A stretch of DNA of 64,000 bases from Nilaparvata lugens (GCF_014356525.2 NC_052514.1:3834190-3898189); one strand, 5' to 3'; positions 22,327 through 33,492 are shown, counted from the first letter of the stretch. Translations and numbers: made by a program. Notes: generated by a model not told the origin, from the sequence alone.

Positions 22327-23261
22327 GGCTGGCCACTAACGACAGGACATGCATGAAAATATGTGTGTACATGCATGTTTATCATGATCACACACACACA
22401 TATTATGTTTTGTCATCAGCGAGAGGCTTTGAACAAAAAACAGCTGTTTGGAAGCAGATTCTAACATACAATAATCAACTATAACAATAATTAACCACTA
22501 ATGAATCACAAAAAATAAAAATCACACACACATATCATGTTTTGTCATCAACGGGAGGCCTTGAACAAAAAACAGCTGTTTGAAAGCAGCTTCTAACATA
22601 CAATAATCAACCATAACAATAATTAACCACTAATGAATCACAAAAAAATAAAAATCATACACACATATTATGTTTTGTCATCAGCGAGAGGCCTTGAACA
22701 AAAAACAGCTGTTTGAAAGCAGCTCTAACATACAATAATCAACCATAACAATAATTAACCACTAATGAATCACAAAAAAATAAAAATCATACACACATAT
22801 TATGTTTTGTCATCAGCGAGAGGCCTTGAACAAAAAACAGCTGCTTGAAAGCAGCTTCTAACATACAATAATCAACCATAACAATAATTAACCACTAATG
22901 AATCACAAAAAAATAAAAATCACACACACATATGTTTTGTCATCAAAGAGAGGCTTTGAACAAAAAACAGCTGTTTGAAAGCAGCTTCTAACATGCAATA
23001 ATCAACCATAACAATAAGTAAACCACTAATTAATTACAAATAAAAATAATTAACCTCAGAGTGGTGAAGAAAGAATAAACAACAAAAATCAAAGATACCT
23101 AAACTAACCTCAGATTTAGATACCTTCAGTTTAGATACCTAAAAAACCTAACCTCACAAACCTTTCTTCAAAGTCTTTCGCTCTGACGACACAACAATGC
23201 ATGACGACATGTGTGTACACACTTGTTTATCTTGCATGACCTGTCGTTAATGACCAGCTTA
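22324..23261. mobile_element. Family W: TIR element with internal tandem array
   Basis: The left end TAAGGCTGGCCACTAACGAC and the complement of the right end TAAGCTGGTCATTAACGAC match, as do the adjacent GACAGGACATGCA / GACAGGTCATGCA blocks. Between them is a ~132-bp unit x 5 (GTTTTGTCATCA at about 22407, 22539, 22672, 22804, 22933), containing ACAAAAAACAGCTG and CCACTAATGAATCAC. It is a non-autonomous DNA element that has amplified its interior. Confidence 0.8.
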
Positions 23262-23269
23262 AAATTTTT

Positions 23270-23590
23270 ATAATATAATTAAGGAAATGATTGGCTCATA
23301 CACGTACGGAATAGGAAATTAACGAATGACGCATCATCACGTCTGAACTACTGGCCTGATTAACTTGAAATTTTGCATACAGATTTTTAATTTACTGAAA
23401 ATGGTTATAGCAGAGACAAACAAATAGGAGGGACAAACAAAACAGAGACAAACAAACAAATAAACAGAGACAAACAAACAAACTCACGCTTATCCTTCTC
23501 TATGGTTATAGGCCCATTTTTATTTTTTTTCAAATTTCAGTAGGTCAAGTATACAGATTGTCTTGTTTTTGAATAGACCTTGAGGAGCAT
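23270..23590 (+). mobile_element. Family S Helitron-like repeat, disrupted
   Basis: It matches 5477-5697 (CATCATCACGTCTGAACTAC, TTGAAATTTTGCA), but an insertion of GACAAACAAA repeats splits it at 23405-23500 and the terminal CTAG end is replaced by the GAA tract. Confidence 0.55.
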
Positions 23591-23684
23591 GGAGAAGAAG
23601 AAGAAGAAGAAGAAGAAGACGGAGAAGAAGAAGAAGAAGACGAAGAATAAGAAGACGGAGAAGAAGAAGAAGAAGAAGACTCAT
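23591..23684 (+). repeat. (GAA)n microsatellite
   Basis: GAAGAAGAAG runs with interspersed GACGGA units, directly fused to the broken end of the preceding repeat. Confidence 0.95.
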
Positions 23685-23694
23685 GTAACATGTA

Positions 23695-23781
23695 ACATGA
23701 GTTACATACTAGTTATAAATAAGTGTAAACCGCAGTATATATTGTAACCTGCATGAATAAAGAAGCATTGCAATCAGCCAA
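23695..23781 (+). mobile_element. Family A-like 3' tail, diverged
   Basis: GTGTAAACCGCAGTATATATTG and CCTGCATGAATAAAGAAGC parallel the family A tail, but the tail ends GCATTGCAATCAGCCAATC rather than clean AATC repeats. Confidence 0.55.
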
Positions 23782-23785
23782 TCTC

Positions 23786-24260
23786 TCAATTTCCAATCGA
23801 CTCTGGGTTTTCCAATAACTCTGGGCCCGGAAAACTCCCTCCCTCCCCTATCCCTCCCCACCCTACCACCCTGGTCTCAGCAAGAAGCAAAGGAGCACAG
23901 AGCACATCACGAGAGACGAAATGAGCTGAATTAATTGCTCGGCATTGTTCCCGTGTTCCTCCCCGGCTGCACGGCAAGAAAGATCGATTATTCAAACAAT
24001 GGTCGTTAAGACTAGTGGGGTTGTCGATGGTGGGGGGTGGGGTGTGAAAGAGGGCATAAAGCGTTGCCATGGTAACGTCGACGCGAGAGGGGAAGGGGTA
24101 ATTTAATCCGCCGGAAACGGAAACGCGTCGTCGAGAGAGAGAGAGGGGTGAGTGATTGAGAGAGAGGGAGATTGAGAGAGAGAGAGTGAGAGAGAAAGAT
24201 AAAGAGCGCGAGTGAGAAAAGACGAAAGTTGGCGGCAATGTGTACTAGCGGTTCTGAAAA
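23786..24260. promoter_or_regulatory. GC-rich, GAGA-rich unique segment, candidate promoter
   Basis: This is one of the few GC-rich, CpG-containing stretches that matches no repeat family here. It holds a palindromic X-box at 24063-24076, CGTCGACGCGAG and AAACGCGTCGTCGAGAG nearby, and a long run of GAGAG elements at 24131-24195, which in insects bind GAGA-type factors. The 150- and 75-codon minus frames here are compositional. A promoter is an inference; no TATA or start exon is seen. Confidence 0.35.
24063..24076. promoter_or_regulatory. X-box-like site (RFX factor type)
   Basis: GTTGCCATGGTAAC is a near-perfect inverted repeat of the RFX half site GTTRCC, with no spacer change from the usual X-box. 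RFX factors control ciliary genes in animals; whether it acts here is unknown. Confidence 0.45.
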
Positions 24261-24439
24261 TATTCGGCTTTTCCTTCATGTCTGCTCCTTCGTTTCCTTC
24301 CCATATGCCTTTTTGCTCCTCTTCACTCACTCCCTACTGTTATTCTACTAACCTTTTCTCATTCTTTTGTACTTTATCCTTGTTCTTCATTCCATCGTCT
24401 TCTCACTTCGTCTTTCCCTCCTTCATCTTCTTTCATACT

Positions 24440-24690
24440 TCTTAATTCTTATATGCTCCTTTTATACATTTCTCATCCTTTTATACTTTCTTCTTCTCTT
24501 CTTCTTCTTCTTCTTCTTCTTCTTCTTCTTCTTCTTGAAGAACATCATGTTCAATTTCTATGGTTTCTTGGCACGTTCTGCTTTCCTTTTTTATATTTCT
24601 TCCTCTTGTTATTGCTTTCTTCTTCTTATTCTACTTCTCTTTCATCATCATCATCATCTCCTCCCATCCTTTTCTTTGGATGTTATCAGT
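24440..24690 (+). repeat. CT-rich tract with (CTT)n
   Basis: A (CTT)n run at 24490-24537, then mixed CT-rich DNA and a short (ATC)n. The 146- and 79-codon frames are Phe/Leu/Ser translations of it. Confidence 0.85.
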
Positions 24691-24890
24691 AGTCTAATAG
24701 TCTTGCCTGTTATTTCCAAGTTGTGTGGATCTTTTCTGTATATCTTTCATTGTAATACCTTCTATTGCATTGCATTAATTCGTGAAAATGAATTATTCCC
24801 TGCTTAGTTACCAAGCTACTCCACTCCTTACTATACTTTAATACATTACATTCAATTATTTATTCTAGACAATCAGCTAATCCCAGTACT

Positions 24891-25031
24891 AGTTGCACAA
24901 AAGCCGGTTAAATTTTAAACGTGATTGATTCCTCGAGAACCAATCAGAGAAGCCGTCTTCTCATAAAAGCCTTCTCTAATTGGTACTCGTGAGATTAACC
25001 AAGGTTAAAATTTAACCGGCTTTTGTGCAAC
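24891..25031. mobile_element. Family E palindromic MITE, copy 1
   Basis: About 140 bp, nearly one palindrome: GTTGCACAAAAGCCGGTTAA with its complement at 25006-25031, and CGAGAACCAATCAGAGAAG opposed to CTTCTCTAATTGGTACTCG. Copies at 29555, 33865 and 44866. Confidence 0.85.
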
Positions 25032-26277
25032 CAGGCCTCAGTGATTGAAAATATTCACTTCATTGGGTTTTCCAATACCTATTCTAATTGTCCTCATGTC
25101 AATCCCCAGGCACTTTCAATATCCACTATTTTATTGGCATTGAACTTGACCCCCACCCCTTGAATTTCTTCCCCTCGTATACCCGCCCCTACCACACCAC
25201 CACCTCAAATTCAATCAACTCAACAATCAACATTAAAACAATGAATGAATGAACAACAAAACAATGAACAAACAACCAATAACAAATATTGTTTGCTAAC
25301 CATTGATTATAAGATTGCAGTCCTCTAATGATAGTGTTCTCTGTTGTGCTATCTGTAATGACAGACATGCTGAAGTCGATATAATAAAGTCGACACAAAT
25401 AAGTCGATAACTCTGATGAGTTCTGAGTTCCGTGACGGCACGCTATGTTTTCCAAGTGAAATTCACTTTCAACTGTCAGATATGTTAGGATTGGAAGCTT
25501 TGATGTAGTTTACAAGAAGCTCTGACAGTTGGAATCTCACTATAGAAGACATGAAAGTTGGAATGATTCACTTTCAACTGACATAATTGGTTAAATTAGA
25601 AGCTCCTAGATTATTTATGAGGAATACTGACAGTGTATTAAGGTCATGAAAAGTCAAAATGGTGGGAACAATTGCCAGATGTCATGCAAATTTCTTATCG
25701 ATTCCATGACTCCATCTATCTTTTATTTAGCGTATGGCGGATACACAACAAATATATAGCTCATGAGTCTCAAATGCCTAGATATACACTGTAAATTTCC
25801 AAATTCTTTGAGATGTTGTGCAGTTTTCGGTCAGGAGAACATAAGTTTGTCTGACCGCCATCATTTGCTAGTCCATTTAGCTTCACCCAATGTGCACCAT
25901 GGAGGCGAACTAGCATTACACATTTAAGTTAAAAATCTGCTGAAACAATTTTAAGGTTAAAACTCAATTTTCACAGAATTTTTTTTCAAAATCATCTTCA
26001 CCATCATATCAAGAATTTCTTCAAATTATAATTTATCACATAAAAACAAATATAGAATTTCTGTTTGGAATTTTAAACTCTATCAATTCACAGGCAATAG
26101 TAAAATCCACTTTAAAACTGTCATTATTCGTTGAATGGGCAGTGTTGGTGTTAATAATGAGGGAAGCTGTAAGTATATTATGACCAGAACGAGTTCGTAA
26201 TATGGTAGAGAATATTCCCCAGGGAATATTTTCTTTGATAAACCTTTTAGACATTCCAAAATGGTTTGTATTTAATA
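25032..26277. other. 1.2 kb of unique-looking noncoding DNA
   Basis: No gene recognised. Frames at 25189-25455 and 26036-26254 (minus) resemble no known protein. Two short near-repeats of TTCACTTTCAACTG are at 25458 and 25569, and AAACTGTCATTATTCGTTGAATGGG (26116-26140) belongs to the scattered motif also at 6505 and 39967. Confidence 0.4.
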
Positions 26278-26440
26278 TAAAGGTGCGTAAGATATACGCG
26301 CCGCGAACATGAGCAATTCACTTTAATCAGCTGACTATATCTGTATTTTTACAGAAACGGTAAGATACAGATATAAAAAGCTTGGAATCAGCTGATTAAA
26401 AGTGAATTGCTCGCGGCGCGTGAATCTGTACGCACCTTAA
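26278..26440. mobile_element. Family D MITE, copy 3
   Basis: AAGGTGCGTAAGATATACGC at the left and its complement CGCACCTTAA at the right, with GAACATGAGCAATTCACTTT inside, as at 7739-7908. Confidence 0.85.
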
Positions 26441-28090
26441 TGTAGACTGTTTTTGAGTAATAAACCACAAGCAGCAGAGACTAAGGAACAAATGAGAAAG
26501 AAGGAGAGTGGGAAAAGTGAGAAACAAAAAATAAAGAGTGGGAAAACGAAAAGAGAGTGAGAAAGAGAGAAAGAGGGTGGGAAATAGAGAGCGAGAGAGA
26601 GAGAGAGTGGAAGAGAGAGAAAGAGATTTAAACCACGAGCAGGATTGGAGTCTATTAAATTCAACGTAAGAAGCTTATTTTGAACTCTATCAAAACGATG
26701 AAGAAGCGATCAATAGGAAACACAGCGAATCAGGTTAGCTGCTTGGGAGGGATGCAGAAGAGAGAGTGAGGGAGAGACAGTACTGATCCCGGGATGAGGA
26801 GAGTAAATGAAAGAGAGAATGAATGGGAACATGAGTAAGAGACTGAAACTTGGGAAGAGCAATACGTCAAATGATAAAGTGATAATCAGAGAAGAAAGGA
26901 TTGATATAAATAAAGAGAGAGAGAGAGAGTAAGATTGATTGATTATATGTCTTTACTCAGGCGGACCTCTGTCACACAACCCTTGAAGAGAGAGAAAGAG
27001 ATAAGTGAAAGAATAAGATAAATCAAGGAGATGAACTAGTAATGAAATGTTGAACGGAGTTTGAAGAAATTAGAATAGAAGATGAAAGACTCTTAGTAAC
27101 AATTAGTTGTAAATACCTGGAAAGAGAGGTCTAGACTTATTGATATTATGAATCATGATAAACAGTGCAAAACAGCAAAACTAATAAGATGATTGACAAG
27201 AGAAAAGAAGAAAGATAACAAAAAACTGAGATAGATAACATCCCTGAGAAGCAACAGTGGAAAAAATTATTGAGAATGGAAGAATTGGAAAAATAAAGAT
27301 AAGACAGCACAAAGGAAAAGTAAATAATTAGAGAAATAGTGAGAATAATTGAAAACAAAATGAGATGATAAAAGAGACTCGCGAAAAACGCGAGAAAAAC
27401 GATAATTTCTGCTGGATGAAAAGCGAGATAGCAATTGGAAAGGGATAACATTTCAAATGGAAATGCCAACTATAAATTCTCAAAGCCTCGGTGTGTTCTC
27501 GCGCTCGCGTTTGTGTGTGTGTGCGTGCGCGAATCAGCAACTCTTCAGCCAATCACAGTTCAGCTCTGAATATAAGTATATGAGGTATGTAGTATATAAT
27601 ATATAAGTTTGGCTCGCGATCAACCAATAAGACACGGCCGCTATTGGTCGAAACATTATTGCATTAAAACGTATGCAAAGCGAGAGAGAGGTTGAGAGAG
27701 AGAGGGTTGAGTAGGAACGAGAGAGAGTGAGTGACAACATGTGAGAGTTTGAGTGAGAGAGCTATATAGATAGAGAGAGAAAGAGAGTGAGAGAGAGAGA
27801 GAATAAGGAAGAGAGATGAAAATTGGTTCTCCATCTAATGAAACAAGATGGTAATTCTGTTAGTTAACTTCGAATTATAACTTCAACCTATCTGGAACTT
27901 CCCTCCACCCCATTTCAAAGATGGCTGCTAAAATGTTACTATACTAACTCATTTGTAACTCGATTGCTACCACTCTCTTATCCTCTCTCCTTTGCGCTCC
28001 CTCTCTCTCTGTCACTACCTCCCTCCATCACTCTCTCTCACTCTGTCACTCTCTCACCCTATCTCTCTCCCCCATCTCTATCTATCTCTA
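26441..28090. other. GAGA-rich unique region
   Basis: Dominated by GAGAGA and AGAAAG runs (26560-26630, 26900-27000, 27680-27800) in otherwise unique DNA; frames on the minus strand are Ser/Leu/Phe-rich by-products. An element-like piece GATTGATTATATGTCTTTACT lies at 26935. No gene recognised. Confidence 0.4.
27480..27680. promoter_or_regulatory. CCAAT/TATA cluster, candidate promoter
   Basis: Within 110 bp are AGCCAATCACAG (27548), CAACCAATAAG (27622) and inverted CTATTGGTCG (27640), with GAATATAAGTATATG (about 27568) as a possible TATA element. CG-rich CTCGCGCTCGCG lies upstream and GAGAG clusters on both sides. No transcript or exon can be tied to it. Confidence 0.3.
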
Positions 28091-28381
28091 TTTTGGTAGA
28101 GAGTTAGTGGGGAGGATATTTTTAATATTCTTTCCGAAGAATGGACATTGATATATCCAAAGCTCCGCCAATTTATGTAGATGCATAAAAATATAATTAT
28201 CTATAGTTATTATATTACAAATTGCTTTTTCATATCATATACAGTTCAATAATTATTCTCTTAGTCTATATTATGTAAATTCATCTATAATTTTTCTGTA
28301 TTGTAAGCTATTGTATATAAGTGTATAAGCCAGTATATATTGTAATCTACATAAATAAAGTACTCAATCAATCAATCAATC
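28091..28381 (+). mobile_element. Family A retroposon, near full length
   Basis: TTTTGGTAGAGAGTTAGTGG to the (AATC)n tail, very close to 60656-60948; low divergence suggests recent amplification. Confidence 0.8.
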
Positions 28382-28560
28382 TCTCTGGCTCTCTGTCCCT
28401 CCTTCCTTCCATCTCCCCACACTCTCTCTCTGTCTCTCTTTCTAGAAAGGCAACTATTCTATCCTATTCTATTCTCTCTATCTGTCTCTCTTTCTTTCTC
28501 TCACTCTCTATCTCTCTCTCTCTCATTCTCTCTCTCTCTCTCGGTTCTAAAACTTTTAGT
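28382..28560 (+). repeat. CT-rich low-complexity tail
   Basis: (CT)n and TCTCTG runs next to the AATC tail; the frame 28321-28605 is a product of the retroposon plus these runs. Confidence 0.8.
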
Positions 28561-28922
28561 TTGCTGTATCTCACTCTTTGCTTCCATTTGCAATCAAAAT
28601 TTTGAGTGAGCTTTCAATTAGTATTTGCTTGCGTTGATCAAGAGAAATGTGCACGCGGTCTGCAAGATTATTCAATTAGACAATTATTGCTCTCATTTTA
28701 CAATCGAATTACCCAGAGTTTATAGAATATACCTTCTTCCAATTATTGATCAATGATTGATTTTGATTGGTTGACAAAAATTCACCTCTTTTTCACCATC
28801 ATATAAGTGTGAGAGATAAAGACAGACATAGAGAGAGTGAGAGAGTTATATAGTTTGAAGATAGACGGGAATTGAAGACTTAGGAGAGTTTAAGGCAATT
28901 AAAGAGTGGTTAATAAAAACCT
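28561..28922. other. No feature recognised
   Basis: AT-rich unique DNA with a short GAGAG run at 28830. Confidence 0.4.
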
Positions 28923-29161
28923 AGTAATAATAATTATAATATCGTGTGACCTGGCTGGCTCAGGTCTGGTGTCAGAGTTTTCAGGTCGCACCTGATACAT
29001 TGCAGGGCCTCTGACATGTCTTAAAGACTGCTTTCACGCAGCCGGCACCGACAGTTTAACGTGACCATCTAAAACACGGGAGTGGCCCCAGAAAAATATC
29101 TTGCCCCGGCCGGGATTCGAACCCGGGCCTCTGGTTTACAATGCCAGTGACTAAGGGCAAA
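28923..29161 (-). mobile_element. tRNA-derived SINE, full or near full length
   Basis: On the minus strand, a tRNA-like head (29101-29161) contains CTTAGTCACTGGC, TTGTAAACCA, and the B box GGTTCGAATCC. A body of about 170 bp (TGGTCACGTTAAACTGTCGG, ACCTGAGCCAGCCAGGTCA) follows, ending in an (ATT)n-like tail at the left. The TTGTAAACCA anticodon-loop region resembles tRNA-Thr(UGU), but the 5' half is degenerate, so the source is inferred. A 3' fragment of the same SINE is at 33400-33492. Confidence 0.8.
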
Positions 29162-29267
29162 AAGTGGTATGACAGATCAATATCGAAAACAGATTCCAAT
29201 TAACTATTAATTAACAATTGCTAAATAATCGAGTATTAATTTCCTGTACTTCACATTATTTATTAAT

Positions 29268-29396
29268 TTGTTTATTTATACGTAGATACAATAACAAATC
29301 ATATAAATATGATTGGGAAGGAACAACAGGCTTGGCCCAAAACTATTCATTTCCCAAATTTTGATTACATGTCCAAAAAATAGGTTATGTTTCTTC
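29268..29396 (-). mobile_element. Family J LINE-end-like repeat
   Basis: TTATTTATACG, GGAAGGAACAACAGGC, CCCAAATTTTGATTACATG and AATAGGTTATGTTTC match 61445-61578 and 63272-63405. On the minus strand it ends in (AAAT)-type repeats, as LINE 3' ends do. Confidence 0.6.
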
Positions 29397-29554
29397 TGTA
29401 AGAAGTTCATAAGTTCTGTAAGAATTATCCGTTAATACCTAAAGGTTTGATATCACAATTTGCATTCTAGTCATTAATTGAAATCAGTAATAACTAGCTA
29501 ATTAATCTAACACTGCTCTTCATCCGTTAACACTGTATTGTTACTCTAAGGCTC

Positions 29555-29693
29555 GGTTGCACAGAACCCTGCTAAATTTCAACCGTGATTAAAACCCACG
29601 AGAACCAATCAGAGAAGCCTTCTTCCCAAAAAAATCTTCTCTGGTTCTTGTGACAATTAATCATGACACAAATTCAACAGGCTTTTGTGCAAC
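29555..29693. mobile_element. Family E palindromic MITE, copy 2
   Basis: GTTGCAC and GTGCAAC ends, GAGAACCAATCAGAGAAG in the left arm; more diverged than the copy at 33865. Confidence 0.8.
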
Positions 29694-30367
29694 TGGGCCT
29701 AACAACTTATATCTGTTTATTAATTGAAATTGATAACAACTAGACAACTAATCTAACTCCCTCTTTGTGTGTTAGAAGTGGGCTATCAAAGCACAAATTC
29801 AATCAGCGTTTACAAAGACAAAGGGAATATTAAAATATTGCAATTTGCTGTTTTGACTTACGTCATATGGGGCTGATAATAATTACGGTGCAATTATCCG
29901 GGGGTTAAACCATGTTAAAGAGGATTTTGACTTTTGTTATACGGTAATGAAACAAGCATTACAAATTCGAATTAATACTCTTCATCACTCTCACTCTCTC
30001 TTTCTCTCTTACTCTTTCATACTACTTCTCTCTCTCTCTCTCAGAATTTTCACTCAATTTTCCCCTCTTCAAACATAAGTTGTACTGAAATTAAATTGAA
30101 ACGGGAATAACAACATGAATATTAATAAACTTACTCATCCTTTCTCTCTCTCTCATTCACTCTCTCTCTCACACACACACACACACACAAAGAATGGACA
30201 TTGATATGTCCATTACCAATATGACATTACCTATATCCATCTGGTAGGATTCATTTTAGGAGAGCAAAAGATTGAACGTTCAAAAATCAATGTATATGTA
30301 ACTAGACTTATGGTTCCACTGGTTACCAAAATATTGAGAAAATGAAAAATTACAATTACTATTATTT
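29694..30367. other. Noncoding, CT- and CA-rich runs
   Basis: Runs of (CT)n at 30000-30050 and 30138-30165 and (CA)n at 30168-30188; a piece of the family A core (ATGGACATTGATATGTCCA) lies right after the CA run at 30194. No gene. Confidence 0.45.
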
Positions 30368-30985
30368 GACAGTCTAGGATTCAAGTCGACGGTTTGGCAT
30401 TTCTCTTAATGTTTAAATGTTTATATGTTGCGCTTTTACGGCGAAACACGGTAATAGATTTTCATGAAATTTGATAGGTATGTTCCTTTTTAAATTGCGC
30501 GTCGACGTATATACAAGGTTTTTGGAAATTTTGCATTTGAAGGATAATATAAAAGGAAAAAGGAGCCTCTTTCATACGCCAATATTAGAGTATGAGACTG
30601 TAGAATTATTCATCATAAATCAGCTATTTAGTGGACTATAATACTACCCGTTCAAAAACATCCAGCATCTTGAAAATGTATCTTTTCATCAACGTTAGTA
30701 GACAGTTGACTATAATACTACCCGTTCAAAAACATCGAACACCTTGAAAATGTATCTTTCCATCAACGTTGTAGACAGTTGCAGCCAGACCTGATAACAG
30801 CGCTTACACTCACATTCCGGGACGACACGTCACTGTGCGATAGGACAGAAAGCTGTATGTTTATTTAGGATTTTTTCTAGACATTTTAAATTGATAAACT
30901 ATTTAATAATTTTTGAGAAAACATAACAACAGGTCAATGTAACTTACTGAGCTCGAGGTCTACTGTTCACAGAACTACTAGTTTA
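30368..30985 (+). mobile_element. Family G element, one end plus interior
   Basis: It begins inside the terminal hairpin region (AAGTCGACGGTTTGGCAT) and runs through GTAATAGATTTTCATG, GCGCGTCGACGTATATAC and GGAGCCTC to GTCTACTGTTCACAGAACTAC. It corresponds to the inverted 1060-1642 segment. A ~70-bp unit (GGACTATAATACTACCCGTTC...) is tandemly duplicated at 30635-30780. Confidence 0.8.
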
Positions 30986-31479
30986 GCTCCATTAAATTCT
31001 AATTACGAGGTTTCGTAAGAATTCCTGTACAGATTGTTGAATTGTTACAAATATGGAGCGAATAAAATTTGAAGTACCAGCAATATAAGGGATGCCTAGC
31101 ACACGAATAAGATGTTGGACAATTTGAAGGTTGAGAGAGGGGGAGGGAGCGTTATTGAGGGGGTTGGAAGATGGAAATCAAGGGGTGGTATTTGAAAGCA
31201 GCCTTTCCATAGCCAGGCATATCAACGCGTATTGATTTGGTTTTTACAATACCCTTCCTTCCTGCTCCTCCGCCTCCTCCACTACTTCCTCATCCTCCAA
31301 CCAACTTCTTCTTCTTCTCCTTCTTCTTCACCACATCCTCCTCCTCCTCCTCCTACTCCTCTTACCAACCACCAATCGCTGAGATCAGCACACGGACATG
31401 TCTCTGAGCTAGGATCGGCGCGTGCCAATATTCTTTCTCTTTCTTTCTCATTCTGCTCTCTCTTCACTTGCTTCGCGAA

Positions 31480-31962
31480 GAAGGAGATAAAAGAGAGGTA
31501 GAAAGAGAAAAAATGAAGAAGGAGGAAAACATGAAGAAGGAGGAAAACATGGGGGAGATGATGAAGAGGAAAAGAGAAAGGAGGGAAGAAAGAGAAAGAT
31601 GAAGGAGATTGAAAGCTAAAGAAAGGAAAATATGATGAGGATGGATAAAAAGGAAATGGAGAAGAAGAGGAAGGAGGGAAACATGGGAGAGATGATGAAG
31701 AGGAAAAGAGAAAGGAGGGAAGAAAGAAAAGAGAAAGATGAAGAAGAATAAGAACTAAAAGAAAAGAAATATGATGAGGATGGAGATAAAAAGGAGAAGA
31801 AGAGGAAGAAGAAGGAAAACATGGTTGGGATGATTAAGAGGAAAAGAGAGAGGAGGGAAGATTGAGAAAGATGAAGGAGAATAAGAGCTTAAATAAGGGA
31901 AATATGATGAACATGGATAAAAAGGAGATAGAGAAGAAGAAGGAGAAGTATTCCGTTGCCCT
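31480..31962 (+). repeat. GA-rich minisatellite, ~136 bp x 3
   Basis: AAACATGG followed by GATGATGAAGAGGAAAAGAGA repeats at about 31545, 31680 and 31816, each with ATGATGAGGATGGA about 80 bp further on. Long minus frames here (31616-31822, 31755-32168) follow from the pyrimidine-rich complement. Confidence 0.85.
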
Positions 31963-32250
31963 TTGCACTTAGCGGTGCATATTGATGAAATTCTCCACCC
32001 AAACCTTAATTCTCTCGACAGGTGACACTTCTTCTCACAGCTAAGATTGGGAATCGATCCACTATACAAGAAAATCATGTTGTTCCTCCAATCCATGGTG
32101 CATGCTCTCTCATAATCCTCTAGAATTTGAAACGTCGTTGAAAAAAAATTCAAAAATAAAATAAACAATCTTGATAGTTATGCCAGTTACAATGTCTAGT
32201 ATTTTTAATTTAGTAATGAACAAAGATTTATGATTTTTTTAATTACTCAC

Positions 32251-32343
32251 ATTTCTACTGACTCCTCCACCTCGGCTTCCTTTTCCTCTCCCTCTCCCTC
32301 TTTCTGCTCTTGGAAAATCTCCATGGTTCAGGTACAGAAGGTG
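32251..32343 (-). CDS. Candidate exon with start codon, copy 1 (hypothetical acidic peptide)
   Basis: I do not recognise the gene. On the minus strand a T-rich tract and TTGTTGCAG precede the exon at 32343, and the exon ends at 32251 before GTGAGTAAT, a strong splice donor. The exon is 93 nt: 19 nt with an in-frame TGA two codons before the ATG, then ACCATGG (ATG at 32324-32322), then 24 codons plus two bases, giving an open frame that starts MEIFQEQKEG and is rich in Glu. The donor therefore splits a codon after its second base. Its twin at 34596-34688 has the same length, sites and phase and differs at one base in the coding part (Val instead of Gly at residue 19). Conserved splice signals plus a start context support an exon; the Glu-rich peptide could also be a chance purine-rich frame. 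Downstream exons on the minus strand were not found. Confidence 0.4.
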
Positions 32344-32751
32344 CTGCAACAAAAATGAAAAAAAAAAATAATTATATTTAAATTGATTGTTTCAACTGTG
32401 CCATCATCTAGATTTAGAAAAGAAAATAACACAAGGATTACCTTAGTACTTCATATACCAATGTATCAAAGTTATTACATCAGTGTAATTTGTTAGAAAA
32501 ATAAATGATAAATAATAATCTGGTAATGGATTTGTGGAACGTTAAAATAATATTTCATTCACCAGAAAGCATTTTGCATCTCTTTCTGCAATTCACTTAA
32601 GGCTATTAAGGGAGAGAACATAGTGAATCCACAAAGTGTAGTAACTTCAAGATTGAGAGAGCTGAATATGATCCATAAAAATTATTATGATGTACACAAA
32701 TTGAATATAAAAATGAGTGAAAACATACAACTCCAATGGGTGAGGTATCAT

Positions 32752-33026
32752 CATAGAGAAACAATAGCGTAAGAAGATATCCCATGGTATAGGGAGTTTA
32801 TGTCGCAACTTTTACTGTTATCCCAAGCCGATTACTGTTGATTATGGTCGATTTTCACTGTTTTGACCGGGTGAGAGTGTATGAACGGCACAATATGAGA
32901 GACTAACAGCGTCATAAAGCTTCACAGGAAAGAACTACGTGGACTATCGGCTTGAGATAACAGTAAAAGTTGCGACATAAACGCCCTATACCATGGGATA
33001 TCTACTTATGCTATTGTTTCTCTATG
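32752..33026. mobile_element. Family C fold-back MITE, copy 2
   Basis: 275 bp with CATAGAG/CTCTATG ends and target duplication GTATCAT (32745-32751, 33027-33033). It lies inside the segmental duplication. Confidence 0.92.
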
Positions 33027-33057
33027 GTATCATTTAAATACATGGATTATATTAATA

Positions 33058-33236
33058 ATTATCCTTTTAATGTCCTTCCGCGACTTTTCCCAGGGATGAG
33101 ATCTAGTGCAATCGAATCTTTATATTATAAACCTACTATGTTCTGAATTTTTTGAGAATCGTTAGAGCAGTTTTCGAGATCCGGTGAAATACAAACATCT
33201 ATACATTTGAACAGAAGTTGCTCGTTTAATAATAGT
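33058..33236 (+). mobile_element. Family K fragment
   Basis: TTTTCCCAGGGATGAGATCTAG, AACCTACTATGTTC and CGTTAGAGCAGTTTTCGAGAT match 49290-49400 and, inverted, 50570-50700. Confidence 0.65.
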
Positions 33237-33399
33237 AAAAGATAGAATAAGATAGAATAATTGATTGTCAATGAATTTATTAAATTAATATTGAAGAAAA
33301 GAAATTTAGGAACATACACAAGAAGTTCTGGGCTAGCGCATGTTTTTTCATTCCGATTTTATATTGTAAATTCCATCCAATGAATAAATACATAAATAA

Positions 33400-33492
33400 T
33401 AATAATAATAATAATATCGAGTGACCTGGCTGGCTCAGGTCTAGTGTCAGAGTTTTCAGGTCGCAACTGATGAATTTCAGGTCCTAATTAAT
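33400..33492 (-). mobile_element. SINE 3' fragment
   Basis: (AAT)n followed by TCGAGTGACCTGGCTGGCTC and GTCAGAGTTTTCAGGTCGCA, the 3' end of the SINE at 28923; the tRNA head is absent, i.e. a 5'-truncated insertion. Confidence 0.8.

Larger units (their letters stand above)
32179..33058. repeat. Segmental duplication, copy 1
   Basis: It matches 34522-35404 over about 880 bp, including the exon-like block, GCTATTAAGGGAGA and the same family C insertion with identical target duplication. So the duplication happened after the MITE inserted. Differences are scattered substitutions and small indels. Confidence 0.9.

Noticed and set aside
29101..29161. Possible second tRNA gene (minus strand)
   Set aside because: The 5' half does not form acceptor and D stems, and SINE body follows; it is the tRNA-derived head of a SINE.
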